Origin: Armatimonadota bacterium
GTDB lineage: Bacteria; Armatimonadota; DTGP01; JAKQQT01
Assembly (NCBI GenBank): GCA_036504095.1
Contig: DASXVS010000041.1
Span: forward strand, 1-64,000
Direction of reading: 5' to 3'
Length of the DNA: 64,000 bases
Position 1 is the stretch's first letter, and each line of letters starts with the position of its first letter. Of the stretch, positions 34,087 to 42,013 are shown one piece after another. The notes under the pieces are model-generated. The model worked only from the letters and a program-made list of their open reading frames with translations, was not told the origin of the DNA and ran no database searches. The position numbers were made by a program, and so were the translations under genes.

Positions 34087-35595
34087 ATGCCTAGTCTCTT
34101 GGAAATGAACGGCATCCGCAAGTCTTTTGCGGGCGTGCCGGTTTTGCACGGCGTCGATCTCACGCTTTACGCGGGGGAGACGCTGGCGCTCCTTGGCGGC
34201 AACGGCGCCGGGAAGTCAACGCTCATCAAGATTCTGAACGGTGACTACACGAAGGACGCCGGGACGATTACGATTGACGGCGTCGAGTGCGCCTTCCGGT
34301 CGCCCGCGGACGCGGAAAGCGCCGGTGTTCAGGTCATCTACCAGGAACTCAACTACGCGCCGGACCTGAGCGTGGCGGAGAACGTGCTGCTGGGCAACCT
34401 GCCGCGCCGGCGCGGCCCGCTCGGCAGGTTCGTCGTCGATTGGCAGGCCGCCTATCGCCGCGCGGGAAGCCTTCTGGAGGCTCTGGAAGCCGACGTCGAT
34501 CCCCATGCGCTGATGCGACAACTAACGGTGGGGAAGCAGCAGATCGTGGAGATCGCGCGGGCTCTGTCCAAGGAGGCCCGCATCCTGGTGATGGACGAAC
34601 CGACGGCGGCGCTGACGCCTCGGGAGGTGAGGCTGCTTTTCGCGACCATTGAGCGCCTCCGCGCCCAGGGCGTGGGCGTGATCTTCATATCGCACCGCCT
34701 CGATGAGGTGGAGGAGATCGCGCAGCGGGTGCTGGTTTTGCGCGACGGCCAAGTCGCTGGGGAAGCGCACATGGACTCGGTGAGCCGCAACGATATCGTC
34801 ACGATGATGATCGGCCGCGATCTGGAGACGATCTATCCCGCCCGCCGCGCGACCACCGGTGAGACAGTGCTGGAGTTGCGGCAGTTCGCGCGCAGGGGAT
34901 CGTTCTCCGGCGTTGACCTCACTGTACGGGCGGGGGAGATCGTCGGCCTGTTCGGCCTCCTGGGGGCCGGGCACGAGGAGCTGATCCGCTCCGTGTTCGG
35001 GGCGGAGACGGCGGATTCCGGCAGCCTGTTCGTGGCGGGGAGGTGCGTGGACGTGGCTTCGCCGCGCGATGCCCGCCGCGCGGGAATCGGCCTCGTGCCT
35101 CAGGACCGCAAGACGGACGGACTCTTCCAGGTGATGTCGGTGACGGACAACATCACGGTTTCCAACTGGGAAGCGGTGGCGCCCGGCGGAGTGTTTCGCG
35201 CGGCGCGGCAGACGGATTGCGCCCGCAGATGGATCGACAGGCTCGGCATCGTGCTGGCCACGGGGCCGCGGCAGGAGGCGCGGACGCTGAGCGGCGGCAA
35301 TCAGCAGAAGATGGTTCTCGGGCGCTGGCTGGAGGCCGGAACGCGCGTGCTGCTGCTGGCCGAGCCGACGCGCGGCGTGGACGTCGGCGCGCGCGCCGAT
35401 ATCTACCGCGTCCTCGAGGATTTCCGCGAACAGGGGCTGGCGATTGTGCTCGTTTCGTCCGATATTGAAGAGGTGCTCGCGCTGAGCGACCGAGTACTCG
35501 TCTTCCGGAAGGGCCGCGTTGCGCGCGAGTTCGCCCGCGAGGAGGCGACCCAGGCCACCGTGATGTCCGAAGCAGCCGGAGAGCGTCCGCAATGA
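34087..35595 (+). CDS. Sugar ABC transporter ATPase with two nucleotide-binding domains (RbsA/MglA type)
   Basis: The 502-residue product is the usual length for CUT2 ATPases. First domain: Walker A GGNGAGKST, signature LTVGKQQ, Walker B ILVMDEPTAAL. Second domain: degenerate Walker A GLLGAGHEE (no Lys-Ser/Thr, as is normal for this class), signature LSGGNQQ, Walker B VLLLAEPTRGVDVG. It powers import of the sugar caught by the preceding lipoprotein. No ribosome-binding site precedes the ATG; the bases there are the right arm of the heptamer hairpin. Its stop overlaps the permease start by 4 bases. Confidence 0.93.
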   Translation: MPSLLEMNGIRKSFAGVPVLHGVDLTLYAGETLALLGGNGAGKSTLIKILNGDYTKDAGTITIDGVECAFRSPADAESAGVQVIYQELNYAPDLSVAENVLLGNLPRRRGPLGRFVVDWQAAYRRAGSLLEALEADVDPHALMRQLTVGKQQIVEIARALSKEARILVMDEPTAALTPREVRLLFATIERLRAQGVGVIFISHRLDEVEEIAQRVLVLRDGQVAGEAHMDSVSRNDIVTMMIGRDLETIYPARRATTGETVLELRQFARRGSFSGVDLTVRAGEIVGLFGLLGAGHEELIRSVFGAETADSGSLFVAGRCVDVASPRDARRAGIGLVPQDRKTDGLFQVMSVTDNITVSNWEAVAPGGVFRAARQTDCARRWIDRLGIVLATGPRQEARTLSGGNQQKMVLGRWLEAGTRVLLLAEPTRGVDVGARADIYRVLEDFREQGLAIVLVSSDIEEVLALSDRVLVFRKGRVAREFAREEATQATVMSEAAGERPQ

Positions 35596-36563
35596 CCGCG
35601 AAACCCCAGAGTATATCTTTCAACAAACGAAGCCGCCTATCGTCGATGGACGCCATCGGCCTGGTGGGTATTTACCTGATCCTCCTGGTCTTTCTGGCGA
35701 TCCGGGCGCCGTTTTTCCTCACCGCGTACAATTTCCTGAACATCCTCGTCGCGGTTTCGACGATAGGCATCATCAGCGTGGCGATGACGATGGTGATCGT
35801 TTCAGCGGGAATCGACCTGAGTGTCGGTTCTGTGGTCGCGCTGTCCGGCGTGGCCATCGCCCATGTCGGGCACGGCCGCTCCGTCTGGCTGGGGGTTTTC
35901 GCGGCGCTTTGCGTTGGCCTGATTGTCGGCGCCGTCAACGGCCTGTCGGTGACGAGGCTCCGCATCAACCCGCTGATCGCAACCCTCGGCACGATGTCGA
36001 TCGCGCGGGGACTGGCGTTCGTTTTTTCGGGCGGCCTGACGCAGAGCATCACCGATGACGCCTTCGGCTGGCTGGGGCGCGGGTTCGTTTACGGAGTGCC
36101 GTTTCACGTTCTGGTGATGGCGCTGATGTTCATCATCGCCGCGTGGGTGATGCGGCACACCGTATTTGGCCGCAGCGTCTACGCCATCGGCGGGAACGAG
36201 CAGGCGAGCCGCCTGGCCGGCCTGCCGGTGCAGAAGGTGCAGATGGCGGTGTTCGTGCTGTGCGGCCTCTGCGCGGCGCTGGGTGGTGTGTTCCAGGCTT
36301 CGCAACTGGGCGCGGCGGCGCCGGCGGCGGCGAACGGGATCGAGATGAGCGTCATCGCGGCCGTCATCCTCGGGGGTACGAGCCTCAGCGGAGGAAAAGG
36401 CACCATCTGGGGAACCCTGCTGGGCGTTCTGATCATGGGCACCCTCAACAACGGCCTCAATCTGATGCAGTTGTCGAGCTACTGGCAGGACGTGGCGCGT
36501 GGCTCCGTGCTGCTGCTGGCGGTCGGACTGGATCAGTTGCGGTTGAGGCTGGCAGAACGATAG
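35592..36563 (+). CDS. Sugar ABC transporter permease (RbsC type)
   Basis: The 323-residue inner-membrane protein has 8-10 hydrophobic helices and the family segments SAGIDLSVGSVVALSGV, VTRLRINPLIATLGTMSIARG, AIGGNEQASRLAGLPV and GGTSLSGGKGTIWGTLLGV. Only one permease gene is present, so the transporter would use a homodimer, as ribose importers do. The start overlaps the ATPase stop (ATGA). The gene ends with TAG followed at once by the 36571 heptamer array. Confidence 0.92.
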   Translation: MTAKPQSISFNKRSRLSSMDAIGLVGIYLILLVFLAIRAPFFLTAYNFLNILVAVSTIGIISVAMTMVIVSAGIDLSVGSVVALSGVAIAHVGHGRSVWLGVFAALCVGLIVGAVNGLSVTRLRINPLIATLGTMSIARGLAFVFSGGLTQSITDDAFGWLGRGFVYGVPFHVLVMALMFIIAAWVMRHTVFGRSVYAIGGNEQASRLAGLPVQKVQMAVFVLCGLCAALGGVFQASQLGAAAPAAANGIEMSVIAAVILGGTSLSGGKGTIWGTLLGVLIMGTLNNGLNLMQLSSYWQDVARGSVLLLAVGLDQLRLRLAER

Positions 36564-36661
36564 ACGAAACGATGAGCGATGAGCGATGAACGATGAGCGA
36601 TGAGCGATGAACGATGAGCGATGAACGATGAGCGATGAATGATGAACGATGAGCGATGATT
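36564..36661 (+). repeat. GATGARC heptamer array, 13 units
   Basis: The prefix ACGAAAC (36564-36570) directly after the permease stop is followed by 13 perfectly phased 7-mers: GATGAGC, GATGAGC, GATGAAC, GATGAGC, GATGAGC, GATGAAC, GATGAGC, GATGAAC, GATGAGC, GATGAAT, GATGAAC, GATGAGC, GATGATT. It does not carry the inverse arm. The 344-bp gap also holds the element at 36709-36772; the rest shows no gene. Confidence 0.92.
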
Positions 36662-36708
36662 GGTCCACCGTATTGAGGGGCTGTCTGATCCGGAAATGCC
36701 GCTGCCGG

Positions 36709-36772
36709 CCCGACACTGAAGTGCCGGTCTGAACGGCCTGCGGCCGATCGTCCTTCGGACGAAGATGGCTGG
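36709..36772. repeat. Dispersed triple-hairpin element, copy 2
   Basis: Same order of three short hairpins as at 3184-3249: centred on ACTGAAGT, GGCCTGCGGCC and TCGTCCTTCGGACGA. Arm bases differ in compensating ways in places, which suggests that the fold is conserved. Confidence 0.7.
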
Positions 36773-36907
36773 CAGCAATGATGAGGCTGGAGGTTCTGAC
36801 GGGCGCTCAGATTCCTCGTGTATCGCTCCTTCTTCGTCGTTTCCGGAGTTACACAATATCGAAACGCCGCCGGCTATCGGCGCGCACTTTTGGGGAGGAC
36901 CCTATTC

Positions 36908-38302
36908 TTGGCTGATTCCGATAAAAAGGGCTTTTCGCTCTACGTACGTCTCTCGATGATGATGTTCCTCCAGTTTGCCGTCTGGGGCGCATGGTCCGTG
37001 ATGATTGCGAACCACATGGAGAGCAACCTCCATTTTGACGGCAAGCATATCTCTTACGTGTTCGGGACCACCGCATTCGGCGCCATCATCTCGCCGCTGA
37101 TCGCGGGCTGGATCGCCGACCGGTACATGCCGAACCAGATCTACACCGGCCTTTCCCATCTCGTCGGCGCCGGACTGCTGTACTGGGCCTGGTTCATCAG
37201 CGCGCCGGTGGCGGCGGGCGTAACGGCTCCATTCTGGCCGCTTGAGATCACGATGATCGTATACGCGATCTTCTACTTCCCGACGATCGGCCTCACAAAC
37301 GCCATTGCCTTCCACCACATGGGCGACTCCAACAAGTTCGGGCTGATCCGTGTTTGGGGCTCACTCGGCTGGATTGCCGTGCAGACCGGCCTTGGTTTCT
37401 ACCTGATACACTGGAACAACCTGGGCGTGGCTCAGGGTCTGTCTCAGGGTATGGTCCAGGACGCGGCAAAGCAGTTGGGGCAGGCGCTGGGAAACCTTCA
37501 CAGCCGCGACTGCCTGATGATCGCCACTGTGGCCTCCGTGCTTATGGGCTTTTACAGCTTCACGCTTCCCAACACGCCTCCGGCGAAGAACGCGAAGAAC
37601 CCCTACGCGTTCCTGGAGGCGTTCAAACTCACCGAGAACCGGAACTTCGCCGTGCTGCTCATCATCTCGTTCATCGTGGCGATTGAGCTGCCGTTCTACT
37701 ACAACCTGACCAGCCTGTTCCTCGCCAACCCGACGATACAGAACGGAATCGGGCTTGGGGCGGGCAAAGCGCAGTTCTACATGACGTTCGGCCAGTGGGG
37801 CGAGGTCGCTATGATGGCGCTCCTCTACCCGATGATCCGTTGGGGAGGCATCCGCTGGACGATCTTCCTCGGGATCCTCGCATGGCCGGTCCGTTATGCC
37901 ATTTTCTCCCTCGGCCACCCCACGTGGCTGGTGATCGCGTCGCTTCCGCTGCACGGCATATGCTACGCGTTCTTCTTCGCGGGCGGTATGATCGCCGTTG
38001 AGCGCCTCGCCCACAAGGACATCAAGGCCAGCGCCCAGGGACTCATCGTCTTCGCCACCAACGGCCTCGGCATGCTGGTTGGGCATTTCCTGTCCGGCCA
38101 GATTCACGACCGCATGGCGTACAATGTGGTCGATCCCGCCACGGGACAGACTCTCATCGCGCACCACTGGGCGGGCGTCTTCGCGGTGCCGATTGTGGTC
38201 ACGGTCATCGCGGGAATCGCCTTCCTGATCCTGTGGGACGAGAAGCAATATCAGAAGGATACCGCGATCATCGCCGCGGAGCCTGTCGAAGCAACCGCGT
38301 AA
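36908..38302 (+). CDS. MFS nucleoside/sugar proton symporter (NupG/XapB-like)
   Basis: The start is taken as TTG at 36908 because GGGGAGG lies nine bases upstream; the frame extends 30 codons further back without a site. The 464-residue membrane protein has about 12 helices and the nucleoside:H+ symporter family features: MMFLQFAVWGAWSVMI, FGAIISPLIAGWIADRY, PTIGLTNAIAFHHMGD and IRVWGSLGWIA. In this context the substrate may be a sugar or glycoside rather than a nucleoside. The next gene, a glycosidase, starts 77 bases later beyond a hairpin. Confidence 0.85.
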   Translation: MADSDKKGFSLYVRLSMMMFLQFAVWGAWSVMIANHMESNLHFDGKHISYVFGTTAFGAIISPLIAGWIADRYMPNQIYTGLSHLVGAGLLYWAWFISAPVAAGVTAPFWPLEITMIVYAIFYFPTIGLTNAIAFHHMGDSNKFGLIRVWGSLGWIAVQTGLGFYLIHWNNLGVAQGLSQGMVQDAAKQLGQALGNLHSRDCLMIATVASVLMGFYSFTLPNTPPAKNAKNPYAFLEAFKLTENRNFAVLLIISFIVAIELPFYYNLTSLFLANPTIQNGIGLGAGKAQFYMTFGQWGEVAMMALLYPMIRWGGIRWTIFLGILAWPVRYAIFSLGHPTWLVIASLPLHGICYAFFFAGGMIAVERLAHKDIKASAQGLIVFATNGLGMLVGHFLSGQIHDRMAYNVVDPATGQTLIAHHWAGVFAVPIVVTVIAGIAFLILWDEKQYQKDTAIIAAEPVEATA

Positions 38303-38325
38303 TCGGCCAACCGATTATCGTCTTC

Positions 38326-38357
38326 GCGGAGCCTTCGGCGCGTGCCGAAGGCTCCGC
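38326..38357. terminator. 14-bp intergenic hairpin
   Basis: GCGGAGCCTTCGGC, loop GCGT, GCCGAAGGCTCCGC: perfect stem between the symporter and glycosidase genes. No T-tract; the ribosome-binding site of the next gene lies 12 bases downstream. Confidence 0.6.
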
Positions 38358-38379
38358 CTACATGAGATAAGGCAGAATC

Positions 38380-40560
38380 ATGAACGTCAGTGTTACGCGC
38401 CTGTCGGGCGCCATCCTTGTCGCGCTTATGGCCTGGCCGAGCGGCGCGCTCGGTGAAGGCCTCCCGGCCTCCTCCTCCGGTGTAGCGGTGGACCTGGAAG
38501 CCGCCACGGGACGTTACACCGTTACCTCGAACAAGCCTGACTTCACTTTCAGCGGGAAGCTGTCTGCCGCGCCCTCCAACGTCACCACGAAGTCCGGGCG
38601 CGATTCCGCGGGCAGGTACGACGAGATATCGTTTCAGTGGATGCAGGACGGCCGCATCGACGGCTCGATCAGGCGATATCGGGACAGGCCCATCGCGCTC
38701 TTCACGTGGCGGACCGGTGAGGCAAACCAGGCCTCGCCCATCGCCTTCCCGTCATTCACGGAGATCCCGCAGGGGCTGAACGTCCTCTCGTACAGGGACG
38801 TGAATTTCTCACCGTTCGCTTTCGCTCCGGAGAAGGGCAGCACGCCGTGGGTGCTCTTCGATGGGAACGGGAACACGGCGGTTGTGTCTCCCGCGGCGAA
38901 CTTCATGACCGCCAGCATGACCGGCGACGCGAAATCCGAAATCACCTGCGCGATCGACGCTAGAGTGGCCAACCTGCCGAAGGGCTTCACGCATAAGACA
39001 ATGCTTGCCTTTGGCCAAGGGATCAACGCGACGTGGGAAGCGTGGGGCAAGGGGCTGACCGACTTCGTGGGGGTGAAGCGGCCCGCCTATGATGCAGATT
39101 TCTACCTGAAGCACCTGGGGTACTGGACCGACAACGGCGCTGCCTACTACTACAACTACGACAAAGCCCTCGGGTATGAAGGCACGCTTCTGGCGGTCCG
39201 CGACGAGATGCAGCGGTTGGGCATCCCCATCCGGTACGTTCAGTTGGACAGCTGGTGGTACCAGAAGACGACGGTCAACTACAAGGGCGAGGATGAGAAG
39301 AAGCCGAAGGTGGCCAGCCTTCCCGAGGGTACGTGGAACGCCTATGGCGGCCTGACCAAATACGAAGCGCACCCGTTCGTCTTCCCGGATGGCCTGGACG
39401 GGTTCCACAGCAAAGTGGGCATGCCGTTGGCGACGCACAACCGATGGATCGACGTGAAGAGCCCGTACCGTGAAAAATACGATATCCCCGGCCTGCAGTC
39501 CACCGATCCGAAGTACTGGGAGGAGATCATCGGCTACATCGCGCGCTCCGGCGTGAAGATGTACGAGCAGGACTGGCTCAACTACACCTGGGACTACTCG
39601 CCGCGCTTTCATACCGAGCCATACACGGCGGCCGCGTTCCTCACCGCAATGGCGAAGGCCTGCGCAAATCACGGCCTGACGATGCAGTACTGCATGGCGC
39701 AGCCGCGGTTCTTCCTGCAGGGCGCCACGTATCCCAACCTCACCAACATCCGCGTCAGCGATGACCGCTTCGACCGCGGGAAGTGGGAGCGCTTCCTGTA
39801 CACGTCGCGCTTCGCGTCCGCGCTGGGCGAGTGGCCGTGGGTGGACACGTATATGAGCAAGGAGCGCGACAACATGCTCCTCGCCACACTGAGCGCCGGC
39901 CTGGTGGGCTTCGGCGATTTCATGGGCCAGGAGAGCGTTGAGAACGCGCTGATGGCCGCCCGCCCCGACGGCGTGCTGGTGAAGCCGGACGCATCCATCG
40001 TGCCGGTCGATGCGAGCGTCCTCTCGGACGCGCGAAAAGAGCACAAACCGATGGTGGCATCCACGTATACGCGGCACGGCGATCGCAAGACGGTCTACGT
40101 GTTCGCGTTCCGGCGCAAGGGTGATACCGAGAATACGGAGTTCCTGCCCTCCGACGTGGGAATGAACACCGCAGGGTACCGGTGGTATCCCTTCGACGGA
40201 GGAGTATCTCCCGTCGAGGCAGACACTACCATCCGGGGGAAGCTGGCGACAGACGATTGTACGTTCCTTGTGCTCGCGCCGACGGGTGTATCGGGAATCG
40301 CCTTCCTCGGCGACTTGGGCAAGTTCGTGGGCACGGGGAAGCAGCGCATCGAATCGATATCGGAAGTACCAGGCAGCCTGACGGCGACCGTGCTGTTCGC
40401 GGAGGGCGAGAAGAGCGTTACGCTGCACGGCTATTCACCCATCGGGCTGCAGAGTTCGGCCGGCCCGGTGAGCTGGGATGCCAAGGGCGGGCATTTCACC
40501 CTCGATGTCGCGTCCAACGGGAAGCCGCGTGTCACGCTGACGATATCGGAGAAACGATGA
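38380..40560 (+). CDS. Exported TIM-barrel glycoside hydrolase-like protein, family not assigned
   Basis: The ATG follows AAGG. The 726-residue product has a Sec signal (about 1-25), an N-terminal beta-sandwich (about 30-225), a barrel (about 230-560) and a C-terminal sandwich (about 590-726). In the barrel, LGYWTDNGAAYYYNYDKAL, IPIRYVQLDSWWYQK, GVKMYEQDWLNYTWDYS, LTMQYCMAQPRFFL and NIRVSDDRF look like the strand ends of clan GH-D/GH31/GH36 enzymes, with Asp residues in EQDW and VSDD as nucleophile and acid/base candidates. The fold guess is from motifs only. It sits between two MFS carriers, so the products of its action are probably taken up. Its TGA is the start of a heptamer array. Confidence 0.6.
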   Translation: MNVSVTRLSGAILVALMAWPSGALGEGLPASSSGVAVDLEAATGRYTVTSNKPDFTFSGKLSAAPSNVTTKSGRDSAGRYDEISFQWMQDGRIDGSIRRYRDRPIALFTWRTGEANQASPIAFPSFTEIPQGLNVLSYRDVNFSPFAFAPEKGSTPWVLFDGNGNTAVVSPAANFMTASMTGDAKSEITCAIDARVANLPKGFTHKTMLAFGQGINATWEAWGKGLTDFVGVKRPAYDADFYLKHLGYWTDNGAAYYYNYDKALGYEGTLLAVRDEMQRLGIPIRYVQLDSWWYQKTTVNYKGEDEKKPKVASLPEGTWNAYGGLTKYEAHPFVFPDGLDGFHSKVGMPLATHNRWIDVKSPYREKYDIPGLQSTDPKYWEEIIGYIARSGVKMYEQDWLNYTWDYSPRFHTEPYTAAAFLTAMAKACANHGLTMQYCMAQPRFFLQGATYPNLTNIRVSDDRFDRGKWERFLYTSRFASALGEWPWVDTYMSKERDNMLLATLSAGLVGFGDFMGQESVENALMAARPDGVLVKPDASIVPVDASVLSDARKEHKPMVASTYTRHGDRKTVYVFAFRRKGDTENTEFLPSDVGMNTAGYRWYPFDGGVSPVEADTTIRGKLATDDCTFLVLAPTGVSGIAFLGDLGKFVGTGKQRIESISEVPGSLTATVLFAEGEKSVTLHGYSPIGLQSSAGPVSWDAKGGHFTLDVASNGKPRVTLTISEKR

Positions 40561-40632
40561 ACGATGAGCGATGAACGATGAGCGATGCACGATGAACGAT
40601 GAACGATGAGCGATGAACGATGAGCGTTGAGC
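40556..40632 (+). repeat. GATGARC heptamer array, 11 units
   Basis: Starts inside the last codon of the glycosidase gene and uses its TGA: GATGAAC, GATGAGC, GATGAAC, GATGAGC, GATGCAC, GATGAAC, GATGAAC, GATGAGC, GATGAAC, GATGAGC, GTTGAGC. It is preceded by GAAAC, as the other two arrays of this sequence are. No inverse arm. Confidence 0.92.
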
Positions 40633-40716
40633 GCTGTGGATGCGCCTTGGTTCTTCCGATACTCAAGCGACGGCACGCTCGCCATTTGGCCCTAATGCTG
40701 TCAAAGGAGATCATAC

Positions 40717-41931
40717 TTGTCCACATCCACAACTCAGACCGCGGTTCCGCGCGGCCGCCTCTTCGTCGCATCGTGCATCGCACTCACCGCAACCGGCATG
40801 ACGTTCGCCGTGCGTGGCGATATCATGCCCGCGCTCGGCCAGAAATTCGCCCTCAGCGACTACCGGCTTGGCCTGATGGCCGGCGCGGCATTCTATGGTT
40901 TCGTGCTTTCCATCCTTTTCGGTGGTATGCTGGTCGACCTGTTCGGAATGGGTGCGATCCTGGCGCTGGCATTCCTCGCCCACCTCTGCGGGCTCGGCAT
41001 GACGATCTTCGCCAACGGCTTCACGATGCTTTTCGCGGCCACGCTCATAGTGGGCATCGGCAACGGCCTGGTGGAAGCCGCGTGTAACCCGCTGGTGGCC
41101 ACCATCTACCCGGACCAGAAGACGCACCGGCTCAACCGGTTCCACGCCTGGTTCCCCGGGGGCCTCATCATCGGGGGGCTGGTGGCGTACGGCATGACCC
41201 AGGCGCATCTGGGCTGGCAGTACAAAATTGGGGCCATCATGGTCCTCGTGGTGGTTTACGGCGTCCTGTTCACGGGGCACAAGTTCCCGGCGACCGAACG
41301 CGTTCAGGCGTCGGTGACCACGGGTGACATGTACAAAGAGGTCTTCCGCCCGGTATTCATTCTGCTGTTCCTCTGCATGTTCCTGACCGCCGCGACGGAA
41401 CTCGGCCCCAACCAGTGGATACCGGCGACGCTGGGCAAACTCGCAGGAGCCTCCGGCATTCTCGTCCTGGTCTTCATCAATGGGGTGATGTTCGTAGGCC
41501 GCAATCTGGCGGGACAGTTCGTCCATAAGATCTCGCCGGTTGGCCTGCTGGCGTGCGCCAGCGTACTCTCTGCGATCGGCCTGTACAGCCTCGGGCACGC
41601 GGACACGCCGATCAAGGCCTACGCGTCGGCAACGGTGTTCGCGCTGGGCATCTGCTACTACTGGCCCACCATGCTGGGTCTCACCAGTGAACGGTTCCCG
41701 AAGGGCGGTTCGCTGCTGCTGGCCATCATGGGCGCAGCGGGCAACCTGAGCACGGCCCTGGTCCTTCCATTCATGGGCAAAATCTACGACACCCACAAGG
41801 ATAACCCGGGCGTCGCATTCCAGACGGTTGCGATGTTCCCGGTCGTGTTGGTGGTGGTGTTCGGCGCGCTGTACCTGAGCGACAGGGCGAAGGGCGGCTA
41901 CAAGCGCGTGAAGCTGGAAGTAGCGGCGTAA
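40717..41931 (+). CDS. MFS sugar transporter (FucP-like)
   Basis: The TTG start has AAAGGAG nine bases upstream, one of the best ribosome-binding sites in the window. The 404-residue product has about 12 helices; GMTFAVRGDIMPALGQKFAL, GMLVDLFGMGAILALAF, VGIGNGLVEAACNPLVATIY and HAWFPGGLIIGGLV place it near the FHS/FucP group that imports fucose, glucose or similar sugars with protons. It is the last gene of the plus-strand block and converges with the Tat-dehydrogenase operon across a heptamer hairpin. Confidence 0.85.
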   Translation: MSTSTTQTAVPRGRLFVASCIALTATGMTFAVRGDIMPALGQKFALSDYRLGLMAGAAFYGFVLSILFGGMLVDLFGMGAILALAFLAHLCGLGMTIFANGFTMLFAATLIVGIGNGLVEAACNPLVATIYPDQKTHRLNRFHAWFPGGLIIGGLVAYGMTQAHLGWQYKIGAIMVLVVVYGVLFTGHKFPATERVQASVTTGDMYKEVFRPVFILLFLCMFLTAATELGPNQWIPATLGKLAGASGILVLVFINGVMFVGRNLAGQFVHKISPVGLLACASVLSAIGLYSLGHADTPIKAYASATVFALGICYYWPTMLGLTSERFPKGGSLLLAIMGAAGNLSTALVLPFMGKIYDTHKDNPGVAFQTVAMFPVVLVVVFGALYLSDRAKGGYKRVKLEVAA

Positions 41932-42013
41932 ACGAAACGATGAACGAGGAGCGATGAACGATGAATTTCGGAATCCGGATTCATCGTTCATCGCTCCTAC
42001 TTCATCGTTCTGT
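41932..42013. repeat. Two-armed GATGARC heptamer hairpin between convergent genes
   Basis: After the TAA of the transporter: ACGAAAC, GATGAAC, GAGGAGC, GATGAAC, GATGAAT, a loop of TTCGGAATCCGG, then ATTCATC, GTTCATC, GCTCCTA, CTTCATC, GTTCTG. The arms pair almost completely over about 31 bp. Read from the other gene's TGA the order is ACAGAAC, GATGAAG, TAGGAGC, GATGAAC, GATGAAT, so the element looks the same from both stop codons. It may act as a bidirectional terminator. Confidence 0.92.

Noticed and set aside
36571-36661. Protein-coding meaning for the GATGARC arrays (open frames with Ser/His/Arg repeats)
   Set aside because: A 7-bp unit changes frame each unit, the arrays start after stop codons, and no ribosome-binding site serves the frames.
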